Positions 32,600 to 42,394 of a stretch of 60,000 bases of DNA are shown here, piece after piece. The notes under the pieces were generated by a model, which was given only the letters and a program-made list of their open reading frames with translations, was not told where the DNA came from and searched no databases. The first letter of the stretch is position 1, and every line of letters begins with the position of its first letter. Source of the stretch: Takakia lepidozioides (lineage: Eukaryota > Streptophyta > Takakiopsida > Takakiales > Takakiaceae). The translations under genes were made by a program, and so were the position numbers. The stretch spans positions 25,484,001 through 25,544,000 of the forward strand of contig CM060734.1 in the NCBI GenBank assembly GCA_030704615.1. The letters are read 5' to 3'.

Positions 32600-33670
32600 A
32601 GGGAGAGACCCCTGCATCTGAGGTCCTCTCTGCCCTTCCCTGAGCTTCACCTGAGCCCCCTTGTTGCCTTGAGCACGTTGAGGTAGTGGTTGGCTAGGAG
32701 CACCACTACCCCGTGGTGTCTCCTTAGCAAATCCCACCATGACCACTCGTTCCTCCACCATGTTGAGCTCTATCCGCTCTGCCAGCAAAAACACATTTGC
32801 TAAGGTGGGTTGGGCCGCTTGTAGGAGAGTTGCATCCCGCACCCTTCTCCTCAGCTCCTTGTCCAATATCCCATACCAGAATTGGACTGCCTGAGCTTCC
32901 GTAACCCCTTGGGTTACATTTATCAAGCGCCTCATGCGAGTGAAAGCCTCCCTCAAGCTCTCAGTCGGCTTCCGTTGGAACTCTTGCAAGCTCCGCAACT
33001 TCTCTGTCCTCACCCCTTGGTAGTTCCCTCTCAACTCTTCGAAGAACTCCACAACAGGGTTGAAGGCAGGCACGGGTACTAGTGTTGGTGCGGTAGTGGC
33101 TTGGGTGGACGTCGTAGCTACTGTACCACCAGTCCCACTAGTCCCACTGCTACTTGCTGAAGCTGCCGGTGCAGCGGCAGGTGTAGCCACTGCCCTCGTG
33201 GCTCTAGTGCCCCTAGTGATGGAGACATAGTCGGGTGACCAGTACATCCTCCACTCCTCGATCTCAACCTCATGCCCCCGCCTGAACTCATGGTAATCAT
33301 CCATAAGCGGCCCCTCAAGGTGCTGAAACAGCCCCTTCCATGCCATGAAAGGCGTAAATAGTTGTGGATTGCGCATTTGCTGCAAATCACACCAACTATC
33401 AAACTCTTGGATAAAATCATCCAACTCGATGGTGCCCACCGCCCCAGAGTACCTTCGTGGCCCCTTGGTAGCTCCATACATCTCCTCCATTGTGTCCCAC
33501 AACAATGGCAAAGAAACAACTTGCACCGCCGGTATGAGTCCTCCTGATTCACAATCCGAATCAGAACCTTCCGTAGAAGACACAGGAGGTGAAGGTGGCC
33601 TAAACCGCACACCTCGTCTCGTGTACCCACTAGTATCGCTAGTGCTCGAACCGGCACTGTCCCCTAGCAA
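32600..33670 (-). CDS. Gag capsid-like region
   Basis: Gag forms the virus-like particle. The frame opens near 33670 with a Ser/Pro-rich head, then TIELDDFIQEFDSWCDLQQM and the retrotransposon-gag signature FFEELRGNYQGV, LQEFQRKPTESLREAFTRMR, VQFWYGILDKELRRRVRD. The frame runs about 25 codons past the point where the knuckle frame takes over, ending as unrelated sequence, which marks a frameshift around 32600-32650. The exact start is uncertain; I see no downstream ATG clearly better than the first. Confidence 0.85.
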
Positions 33671-34344
33671 CTAGTGGCACCTCCGTGTTGACACTCAACC
33701 GGTCATGAACATGTCCCTAACCCCCTCTCCACAAGGTAACGGGTAGAGAACCTGTTGCGGCTTAGGTTTGGAATACTAAGTTCCTAACATAGCCTACACC
33801 TGTACCTGCATCCACCGCAAGCACTCCTATGGTTGGCTGGTCATCACCTCCAACCTCACCACAGGAGAAACAATGATGGTCTGGCTGGTCATCACACCCC
33901 CAGCCTCACACCATCGACAGCATGCTCTAGGACTGGCCGGTGATCAAATCCGGACCAATCACCTATAAAAACAAGCGCCCACACAAAACTAGCATGGCGC
34001 ACAGTCAAGCATGCAGGTATGGAGGGGATCCAAACACAAGAAATCAGAACGACAACTCCCCCACACCCAAAACAACTCCACGGTGTTGCTCCTGCAAGAA
34101 CACCCCAGCCCAAACCCGGACTGACTCTTGCCTCCACCTACTGAAAGGTCTTGGCCTAATGAGAGGGTGGAAACTACGAGGAAGAAGCTAAAGCAATGCC
34201 TACCCCAGCATGCCCTCATCCCAACACTCTTTCTCTCCTCTCTCTCTTCCCTCACTTGCATGACCATGGGAATATCATGAAGATACTCCTCAAACCGCCC
34301 TCCACGAGCTTCAAAATTCGGCTTCAAGACCACATGCCAGTCCT

Positions 34345-35385
34345 TAGGTAGTCCACCAGTGCCTCACGAGTCAGCACAGGCCGTCCACAGGTCAACACGG
34401 GCCACCACAGACCAGCACACACCCACACAGCTCACTGGTCACAGCCGTCACAGCACCCATCACAACCCCAAAGACCACAGGCACAGCCTGTCACAGCCCT
34501 ACAAAGGTCACAGGTCACAGCCCCAAAGGCCACAGCTGTCACAACCCCTCACCCACAAAGTCACAGCCACAGCCTGTCACACACCCACAGCCCTCCCACA
34601 CAGGGTCACAGCCCTCACAACGTCACACAACACCGTCAACAGCCTGTCACAGCCCTCACAGCCCTATCACAACCCACAGGCCACATGGCCAACCTGTCAT
34701 AGCCCCTCATAGCCCTACAAAGGTCCACAGGGGTCACACAGCCTCACAGCCCCTCACAGCCCCACAGGCCACATGGCATAGCCTGTCACAGCCCTTCACA
34801 GCCCGCCACTCACACACAGCCCGTCACACACAGCCCCACAGCCATGGGCACAACCTGTCACAGCCCTCACAAACATCCCCACAACCACAGGGCACAGCCT
34901 ATCACAGCCCGTCACAAGCCCCACAGTCCACAGGGCCAGCCTATCACAGCCCCTCCAGCCCGTCACAGCCCCACAGGCCATAGGGCACAGCCTGTCAGCC
35001 CCCACAGGCCACAGGCCACCAGCCTGTCACAGCCCCCACAGCCCATCATAGCCTTCACACAGCCCATCACGCCTGTCCACAGCTCGCCCACACAGCCTGT
35101 CACAAGCCCCTCACAGCCCATCACACCCCACGGGCCATAGGGAACAGCCTGTCACAACCCCTCACAACCCCACAAGCCACATGGCACAGCCCGTCACAGC
35201 CCCATAGGCCACAGGCACAGCCTACCACAGCCTGTCACAGCCCATCATAGCCTGTCACAGCTCGCCTCAGCCTGTCAGAGCGTCACAGCCCCACAGGCCA
35301 CAGGGCACAGCCCGTCATAGCCCCACAGGCCACTGGGCACAGCCTGTCACAGCCCCTCACAGCCCCACAGGCCACTCATGACAGT
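34345..35385. repeat. CACAGCC(C) minisatellite in the leader
   Basis: More than 1 kb of irregular repeats of CACAGCCTGTCACAGCCC(C)TCACAGCCCCACAGGCCACA. In the element's RNA the strand is G-rich (GGGGCTGTGACAGGCTGTG), with many runs of three or four G. Open frames inside it are artefacts of the repeat. Confidence 0.85.
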
Positions 35386-35739
35386 TTAGCCATTTCTCCA
35401 AGGGGTTTAGCCACGCCAAGCTAGGGTTTGTGTCTCTTGGACTCTAGGCTTCTTTGCACCGAGCTATGGCGGCTGTGAAGAAATCAGCAAGGTATTCTTG
35501 CTCTTTCGGCTCCCACACACCACCAATAGTAGACCTAAGCCATGAGGAAGATGGTTGCCACAAACCAAGCCTTCTTTCTCACTTAGACTCCCCAAACACG
35601 CCACTAAACTCAATGGCAAACAACCAAGCCTTGCTGGTTTCCAGCCCTTGTGAGCACTCATTCAAGCGTTTCCCTTGGCCATAGCATCTGTCTTAGAGCC
35701 TATTCCAGCCCCTACACCTGCCACTTCAAGAGCCATGCT

Positions 35740-36290
35740 CTATCTAGGCTTGAGGTTGAAACCCCAACTCAGAACACGCTCTACAAGTGTCGGACTGTCA
35801 CATAAGAGCAGATCAGCCCCTTACCTTCTCTTCTAGTTCTCTAAAGCTTGAAAACAAAAGCCCAATGGACTGAAGGCATGCTCCACACATGCCCCACTCT
35901 CACCACCAGAGAATCAGCCCCTTTGCTTTCTTTCTTGCACCCACCAACCTGAAAATACACGCTTCAGCGGGCTGGAAGCATGCTCCACACATGCCCTACA
36001 GGGAAACCAGCCCCTTCCTTCCTTTCTTGCACTCCCAAACCTGAAAGTACAAGACTTCAACAGGCTGAAAGCATGCTCCACACATGCATTGCTCTCACAT
36101 AAGGGAAGTCAGCCCTTCCCTCTTCCTTGCTTGCCCTCCAAGCTTGAAGATGGAAGCTTCAATGAGCTGAATACATGCTCCACACATGCAACCTCTTCAC
36201 ACAAGAGGTATCAGCCCCCTATCTTGGCTCCTTAGCTCCTTGATGCTCTCTAAGACAAGACTAAGCACTCCACAGCCCTTGCCAAGCCCC
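35740..36290. repeat. Tandem repeats of about 100 bp in the leader
   Basis: CATGCTCCACACATGC occurs at about 35878, 35978, 36074 and 36176. Each copy is preceded by an AGCTTGAA...CTTCA(A/G)...GCTGAA stretch and followed by a TCAGCCCCTT-like stretch. A looser copy starts near 35750. Confidence 0.7.
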
Positions 36291-36714
36291 TGAAACCCTA
36301 AGGCTTACATTTCCAGCCGCAAGACACTCCTCTTGTGGTGCAAGAGCTCTTCTTCCAAGCTCTGAAACCCTAGGTGTACATTCCATGGCCTTGCCGCACC
36401 TCTTAGCTCTTGTTCCAGCCCTGCTCTTGCCATGACAAGAGCCCTCTCAATGCTGAAGCTCGAGATTGAAACCCAATCTCAACATACTCCACAAAGTGCA
36501 CTGATTTGCCCCAAGCCAAATCAGCCCTTTCGCTTGGTCTTGCAATCTTGCAGCATGGTGCTTTCATCTCTGAAGCTGAAGATCAAATGCCAAGGTCTAC
36601 CACCTCGTAACCCACATCGCCTCCGCTTCTAACAACCAAGAGCTCCACGGTGCTCCTTGCATAACAACCTGGTTTCTCTCATTCTCAAGCAAAAACCACA
36701 AGTGCTACAAGTAA

Positions 36715-36756
36715 CTCGTATCTGGCACTCACAGATACGAGCTCATCTTTCTCGAG
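36715..36756 (-). promoter_or_regulatory. Hairpin and candidate primer-binding site beside the 5' LTR
   Basis: Directly inside the LTR edge (36757) lies 36741-36756, in element sense CTCGAGAAAGATGAGC. It does not begin with TGG, so no standard tRNA primer site is seen. It is a perfect 16-nt complement of a stretch inside each LTR (36921-36936 and 26055-26070). Next to it, 36715-36724 and 36732-36741 form a perfect 10-bp stem (CTCGTATCTG / CAGATACGAG, loop 7 nt). Self-priming like that of Tf1 elements is a possible reading. Confidence 0.5.
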
Positions 36757-37080
36757 TGATAAAGAAGAAGAATACAAGCACAAGCTCATGCGAGCTCACA
36801 AAGCTGAAGCATAAACTCATGCATATATAACCTCATCACTCAAATACAAGTCAAGCCAAGTGCACCCCACGCCATGGGGACCCACACTACGGCGCCATAG
36901 CTAGGCGCGGTGAGGCTCAACTCGAGAAAGATGAGCCTCCCGCGCTTGCCGTGAAGATAACCACTCCAGGGCCTAAATCTACCTTGGCCTTCTTTGACAC
37001 TTGGGCCAATCTCAAATGTCAATATGTAAAAGCTAGCTATTTCCTAGCTAGTTTCACACTAGTGGTAAAATAACTTGACA
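36757..37080 (-). repeat. Right (5') LTR, 324 bp
   Basis: The plus strand runs from TGATAAAGAAGAAG to ATAACTTGACA, near-identical to 25890-26216. Differences include GGGGACCC/GGGGAATCC, ACGGCG/ATGGCG and a short indel after CTACCTTG. It lacks the CACTAG-rich 177 bp that adjoins the other LTR. Confidence 0.9.
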
Positions 37081-37129
37081 TGCGCTTGCTTGAGTGTGCG
37101 AAGGGACAATTGAAGTAGCAGGGATGGAT

Positions 37130-37310
37130 TGTGGGTCCAGGTTCAGCCGAGAGGGGCAAATTTCAATTGAAGTAGCAGGGATGGATTGTGGGTCCAGATT
37201 CAGCCGAGAGGGGCAGATTTCAAGAACAAGCTAGAGTACCCTGATTCCCTGTGGATTGATACCTCCAACAAACCTGAATGGTAGATGGTCAACTGGAAGC
37301 AGTAGCAACG
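37130..37310 (+). repeat. 57-bp tandem repeat and degenerate DGQLE unit
   Basis: AATTGAAGTAGCAGGGATGG...GGTCCAG(G/A)TTCAGCCGAGAGGGGCA(A/G)ATTTC occurs twice in tandem. It then runs into DSLWIDTSNKPEW and, past a stop, the DGQLE-coding string GATGGTCAACTGGAA. This matches 9218-9544 and 37790-37900. Confidence 0.6.
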
Positions 37311-37324
37311 ACACACTTTGACTA

Positions 37325-37450
37325 CACACACAAGCAACACACACAAGAGGTCTTTTTGGGTTGACAGTCAAATCCTCCATGAGTCATGACACAACGTCGA
37401 GGACAATGTGGTGAGGGCACCTTTTTCTTCAACCTATTTCTGTAAGGTGC
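37325..37450 (-). repeat. Dispersed repeat, CCTCACCACATTGTCC family
   Basis: The reverse complement of this stretch reads GGTGCCCTCACCACATTGTC, then GTGTCATGACTCATGGAGGA and CTCTTGTGTGTG. The same family occurs at 44670-44900, 58197-58400 and 58580-58880 on the other strand. Confidence 0.65.
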
Positions 37451-37754
37451 CTTGTTGGGTGGATATGTGGTGGTTTGGGGTGAATTAGACAAGATTCTGC
37501 CGATGTGGCAGCATGAAAGTATCCCAAAACAGACATGAGGAGAAGCATTGCAATGAACACTTTTCCAACCCCACTCAATGGTGGGACAATGAAGACAAAA
37601 AGGTGAATGCTCGTTGGACTACGGTGAGAAGCATATGCAATTCAGAATTGGAACCACCGTAATAAGTAGGGTTGGGGTGTTTGCTGGAAGAACTTCACGT
37701 CGTCAGTGTCAGCTGCTAGGAGCTTTGCCTCCAATGTATTCATGATTTGTACAC

Positions 37755-38160
37755 AGGCAGGGAAGGACAAGGGATAGAGGTCCAGATTCATCGAAGAGGG
37801 CCGGATTTCAACCCCAACATTACTTCTGATTCCCTATGGATCAGTAGCTACAAGAAATTGGCGTGGGTAGATGGTCAACTGGAAATAACAGCGGCAACAG
37901 CACAATTGATAGAAGAAGGCACCTTCTTCAGCACATTTCAAGGACAAGGAAAATGTGGTGAGGCAATCCCCTATGACATAGCACAAACCCTGACTATTCC
38001 AGAGAGAGTCACCAGCTGGACTGCCAGAGGTTGCAGAAGTATGAAGACGGAACCCAAAGCTAGGAGCTGTCCAGGGGAACAGGTGTTGTCAGGATAGTAA
38101 GAGACGTGGTTCACCTGTCGCTTTGCCAGCACCCACCAGCTGGAGATATGTGATATAGTT
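37755..38160 (+). repeat. Second copy of the DGQLE / kinase-tail segment
   Basis: The plus strand encodes RRGPDF, SDSLWISSYKKLAWVDGQLE and further open sequence to 38098. It then matches the DNA upstream of the receptor-kinase exon at 9151: AGCTGTCCAGGGGAACAG, GTTGTCAGGATAGTAAGA, and CACCCACCA(G/C)CTGGAGATAT. Similarity stops at about 38158, where the sequence continues into the Pol IV/V gene instead of a kinase. Confidence 0.65.
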
Positions 38161-40050
38161 CACCGGCGCCTCCGAAATGGAGATTTGGTGTATGCCAATG
38201 GGCCACCATCAGTCCATGCGCACTCTCCAATGGCCTAACAAGTGGTGTTACACTCAGGTATCGTGCTGGCGATAAATCCAATGATTTGTCCTCCATACAA
38301 TGCAGATTTTGATGGGGACATTCTTTCACCTTTTCGTTCCACAATCACTGGAAGCCATGGCTGAACTACAAGAGCTGATGACACTGCAACAACAAACGAT
38401 CAGCTCCGAAGGAGGGCAGCCGCTACTTGGACTTAGCCAGGATACTCTGCTTGCTGCTCACTTGATAACTAGCACTAAGGTGCTATTGGACAAAGTTCGT
38501 TTAGTGCAACAGTTGACTATGTGGGCATCGGTCCCACTGCTAGAAGAAACTATCGTCAAATCGCTTGAAGGAGGCCTTTCTAGACTGGAGTTCAAATGTA
38601 TGTGTTGACATTGCCAGCAGGTCTTGACCGAATCAGCTGATGACAAGGTTCTCATCAGGAATGGCGAGATTTGAAGTGCACCGACTCCAAATGGCTGCAA
38701 GGAGGTAATGACAGGTGGGGCGAAGAGGAGCCCTAGAGCTGTTAAAAGTCAGCCAAACGCATTCTACATACCTGGCTATCATTGCAAGGCTTCAGTGCAA
38801 GGCTGCCCGATTTCCTTGTGCCCTTGGACTCAAAGTAGAGACAGAATATGTTGTGCGTTGTCAACATTGAGTGTCTTGAAAGGGCGATGTACCAAGCTGT
38901 GGAGCAGATGCGATGCCTAATCATCCATGAAAGTGGATTTTGATCAATGCTTTGGTAGATCTATCGTTGACCTGACGAGCTTCACCAAAAAAGTGACTAA
39001 CGTGGAGGATGCCATAAAAAAGCATTTGAAGCCTCTGCTGCCCACATAGAAGATATTCTCTCTAATACCATGCAGGGTGGTGGAAGCTCACTGCTTGATA
39101 TGGCGAGGTCAGGAAGCAAAGGTTCTACGCGTAAACTGGTGGAGCAGTGTGCTTGCATGGGGCTTGAGCTATATAAAGGTGAGCATCTGCTTCCCTTCGC
39201 ACGAGTGCAACATGAGGCAAAGACAAAATTTCAACTGACCAAATGCTGGGAGGCTCATGGATTTGTACAAGGATCATTGGTAGATGGATTGAGAATTTTG
39301 GAGCTTTTCAACCACACCATTGCCAACAGAACTGGCATACTTCGCAAACATGTAGAGGTGATACAACCGGGAACTCTTTTCAACGCCTTTTATATGCTAT
39401 TCCTCAGAGATACATATTGCGTATGATGAAATTGTCCGTAGTCAGTAGTGGGCAAAATATTGTACAGTTCTGTTATGGTAGCTTCGACACAATGGACGAG
39501 GGCGGAAGTGACTCTGTGCAGGGGTTCAAATGGAGTCAGTCAAAACTGGCAAGTGAAGCAGTTGGAGTGTTGGCAGCCAGTGCCATATGTCAGGCAGCTT
39601 ATGAGGTTATGCTGGGATAATCCTTACTTGAGTGGGTCTTTCAAACATCGGCGGCTCGAGCGCGTGCAGGTATTTGAGTACCACTAAAAGGGCCATCTTC
39701 GTTTGAGAGCCTTAGCATGTGAAGTGCATAATCTAGTCTCACCTGCTGCAGATTTGGTGCATTTGATTTATGGAACCTGTTTACAAATATAGAGGACTGC
39801 TCTTTGAAGTCATTGGTGGACTAACATGTGCTCGTGCAAACCACAGGAACTCCATATCCCTGGTTGATGAATGCGTCATGATTAAGCTTGCCTTATGTGA
39901 CTGCTTGAAGCCTTGGTGTCACGAGAAGAAAGTGCTTGAAGTTCAAGACCACTTATGGAAGATTCCTCTCAAGATGCTTGTAAGGAAGCTCACTAAGAGG
40001 GGGATAAATTATAGTCATTTAATTGGTTTTACCATAGGCTTATGACTACA
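38158..40050 (+). pseudogene. RNA polymerase IV/V largest subunit (NRPD1/NRPE1-like), decayed
   Basis: Pol IV and Pol V are plant-specific polymerases that make the RNAs guiding DNA methylation. In order, the plus strand shows RNGDLVYANGPPSVHAHS, VLAINPMICPPYNADFDGD (38305-38319, the metal-A aspartates DFDGD), HLFVPQSLEAMAELQELM, QTISSEGGQPLLGLSQDTLL, DDKVLIRNGEI, SLLDMARSGSKGSTRKLVEQ, WEAHGFVQGSLVDGL, GQNIVQFCYGSFD, SEAVGVLAASAICQAAYEV and CLKPWCHEKKVLEVQDHL. The AVGVLAASAI block and the late Cys-rich block match Pol IV/V rather than Pol II. Lesions: TAA at 38236-38238, one extra base right after DFDGD (38320-38323), a length change in an A run at 39015-39020, and further stops. The N-terminal clamp was not found. 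Identity is good; Pol IV versus V is undecided. Confidence 0.8.
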
Positions 40051-40329
40051 TATATTGTGCCCAATGCACGTTATTATGCAATGTGCAGAAGGGGCCCATT
40101 GGGGTAGGGAGCATGAAGTATCAGTTTGGTAAGGAAGACAAAGGACCTGCCGGTAGCATGGTTTTAACTCCTCTAGTGTTGCAAGTTACTGGGTTGTCTC
40201 TTACCATGCATTCCACCCTGAAATTTTCATGTCTGTGCTCTAATAAGTGTTACAGAGTGGTTTTTGCATGCTCTCATATGATGAATCACTTGTTATATAC
40301 GAGGTTGGCAGGTTTTGGAACATGAAGAA

Positions 40330-41156
40330 CCTCCGTGTGGGAATGAATGGTGCATTGGTGCGTTTGGCAGGGTCAACTGGGTTGGGTGTGTTGGGTTGTG
40401 AAGGGTAATATTCCCACCTGCAATTATATTAGGACAACCTCATGCCCGAGGCTTGGTGCCAAGTGATCCCTTTCAATGTTGTATGCGATGTCAGGGATGT
40501 ATGAACCTCAAGGAGAGAGCCCTAGATAGATGCAACAACTGGTGGGTGTGAGTGCATGAGCTGCAGCCAGAAATGTTCTTCCATAAATCCAGTATTCTAG
40601 GAACTGCCTGCAACGCAATTTCAAAAATATAACTTGGTGTAGACCAACATCTTTGCCTCTCTCTGCTTGTGCCAGCTCTTCTCACTACCCCCAACTCTGT
40701 TGTTTTTCAGTACTTGAACCACATATGTGAAAACTGATTATGACAATTGTGTTGAGAATTTCAGTGAGGGAAATGCCTCATGAGAGGCCACCCTTATTAA
40801 AAATAACATTGTCAATGGCAGTGGCAGATATGAAATGTGAAGTCTTTAGTCATGTCGATCCATGGATGGAAGGAAAATGAAGAGTGATTCTCCAAATCTA
40901 ATGTGCTGCCCCTTTTGCAGGTCAAATTGCAGCAATGTAAATTGACAATGGAAGAGATCTTGTGCTGCCACAGAAAAAAGTTCAGTGCCATCATGAGAAT
41001 CACGAAGAAAAATCCTGCCGAGCAGATATTTTCGGTCACAGGCCTGATGTTGAAAATGAGCTCTTGTATTACTTATCGTGCCATTTTCAGGTTTAAGGGC
41101 CAGCAAGGCAATGAATGGATATCGATGGGAGGCTAAGAAATTTTGAATTCTTGACA
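40330..41156. other. Spacer downstream of the Pol gene
   Basis: A plus-strand open stretch just before this, 40080-40190 (KGPIGVGSMKYQFGKEDKGP), might be another exon of the polymerase gene. Beyond 40330 I see no supported exon. Confidence 0.3.
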
Positions 41157-41310
41157 TAGCCAATAGCCCTCCAATATGCAATAGCCCTCCAATAGCCATT
41201 TCCCCTTGGGGAATAGCCATTACCCCTCCATTACCCTTGTAGAGTAAGGGGGAGAATAGCCATTTCCCCCTGGAAATCGCCATTCTCAGTGGGAATAGCC
41301 ACTTATCCTG
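41157..41310. repeat. GGGGAATAGCC palindrome cluster (family 1)
   Basis: Repeated CAATAGCCCTCCAATA, CATTTCCCCTTGGGGAATAG, CCATTACCC and CTTGTAGAGTAAGGGGGAGA match the clusters at 3943, 19543 and 25362. Confidence 0.8.
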
Positions 41311-42122
41311 GAATTATTTGTACGTGTACACATAATGATCACTTCGTGCAGATCCATAATCTTGAAAATAGAGTTTTAGATTCACATAGCTATTAGCTTG
41401 AATGTGCAGTGGATCACCTACAGGATAAGCTCCAACGATGACATGACCATGAATGTCTCTTAGTACACTATGATATTGTAGAACATTCTTACTACACTAG
41501 GATGTTGTGAGCACAAAATATGTGGTCTGCTCATGCATGGACGCTTTGCTGGTATAGCGTTGCCATGCGGGGAGTGATCCCCTACAACTGCGGTTGAGCG
41601 GTACTAAAGATGCTGTCCAGCTCCTTGAAATTTTAAGCTACCCCAACTGTTAAAATGTCTGAAAACATACCGGAAATAATTATACTGGAAAATTCAAAGC
41701 CTAATGGTCAATATCACGCACTAGTTCATGGCTAAAAGGTGGTGACTCCCACTTTGACGGCTAAAAGCCAGTGACTCAAACGTTCAGGCATTGCAGGTGG
41801 GTTCTTCGTCGTTTTGGGTTGCATGCTGTAGATCCCTTACACATCTCCAGCTCTCTAATTAATGTCGCATCAGCCGGGCAAAGGAGCATACCCTCTTAAC
41901 CTGAAAATCATGAAACAAATTGCGATATAAGTGTGAGCAAAATACCTTATAAGGGACTATGCCAACCGTCCATCTACGACAGTGATTCCTACATAAGTGT
42001 TATGATAGGGAATCTACAATCAGAAATTAGATTGCTATAAGTGTGAGCAAAATAAAAGGGACATGCCAAGAGTTTATTTACAAAAGTGTACCCTACATAA
42101 GTGTGCGGTGCAACGGTGCTAT
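41311..42122. other. Spacer, no gene seen
   Basis: A short imperfect duplication (GTGTGAGCAAAATA...ATGCCAA near 41930 and 42038) is visible. No coding evidence. Confidence 0.3.
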
Positions 42123-42262
42123 ATTTACCAACTATCTAGTCCTTGGAGGACTGCCACTTACAGTAACTACCGAGTCCTCCAAGGACTGCCACTTGTAACT
42201 ACCCAGTCCTTGGAGGACTGCCACTTGTAACTACCTAGTCCTTGGAGGACTGTCACCTATAA
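42123..42262. repeat. AGTCCTTGGAGGACT palindrome array (family 3)
   Basis: Four units of TAACTACC(T/C)AGTCCTTGGAGGACTGCCACTTG; one core is inverted (GAGTCCTCCAAGGACT). Each core is a perfect AGTCCT/AGGACT stem. Same family as 24720-24830. Confidence 0.85.
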
Positions 42263-42394
42263 CTAATTATTTAACAGAATCCACAATGAAATTTATTCTT
42301 TATTCACTGATTGAAAGACAAGATAGACTCTTTGTGAAATGTATACATATACCTGATGTAGATGTTGTTGTTCATCTACCCGATGTTGTTGGAC

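Larger units (their letters stand above)
33680..36714 (-). other. Long (3-kb) 5' leader of the retrotransposon
   Basis: Between the 5' LTR side and Gag lies about 3 kb with no recognisable protein. It holds a CACAGCC minisatellite (34345-35385) and an older tandem array of about 100-bp units (35740-36290). A leader this long and repetitive is unusual for gypsy elements. Confidence 0.7.
25890..37080 (-). mobile_element. Ty3/gypsy retrotransposon encoding a DNA methyltransferase and a PHD finger
   Basis: The element is bounded by near-identical direct repeats (327 and 324 bp, TG...CA) at 25890-26216 and 36757-37080, and is transcribed on the minus strand. From 5' to 3' the coding order is Gag, two CCHC knuckles, aspartic protease, C5 DNA methyltransferase, reverse transcriptase, RNase H, integrase, PHD finger. 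Integrase after RNase H is the Ty3/gypsy order. Several stops and single-base frameshifts, two deletions and a mutated integrase residue show that this copy is defective. By eye the repeats differ at roughly ten positions, so insertion was not very recent. No matching target-site duplication was found (flanks CACAA and TGCGC). Relatives are present at 53707-55384. Confidence 0.9.

Noticed and set aside
34359-35140. Pro/His/Ser-rich ORFs in the leader
   Set aside because: They come from the CACAGCC minisatellite, which is open in several frames by composition only.
36741-36756. Ordinary tRNA primer-binding site
   Set aside because: The sequence next to the LTR does not start with TGG and resembles no tRNA 3' end known to me.
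38700-38940. Open frames on both strands as separate small genes
   Set aside because: They lie between Pol IV/V coding blocks on the plus strand and are probably intron or decayed exon sequence.
42123-42262. CRISPR-like array
   Set aside because: Units are adjacent palindromes with no unique spacers, and the host is a eukaryote.
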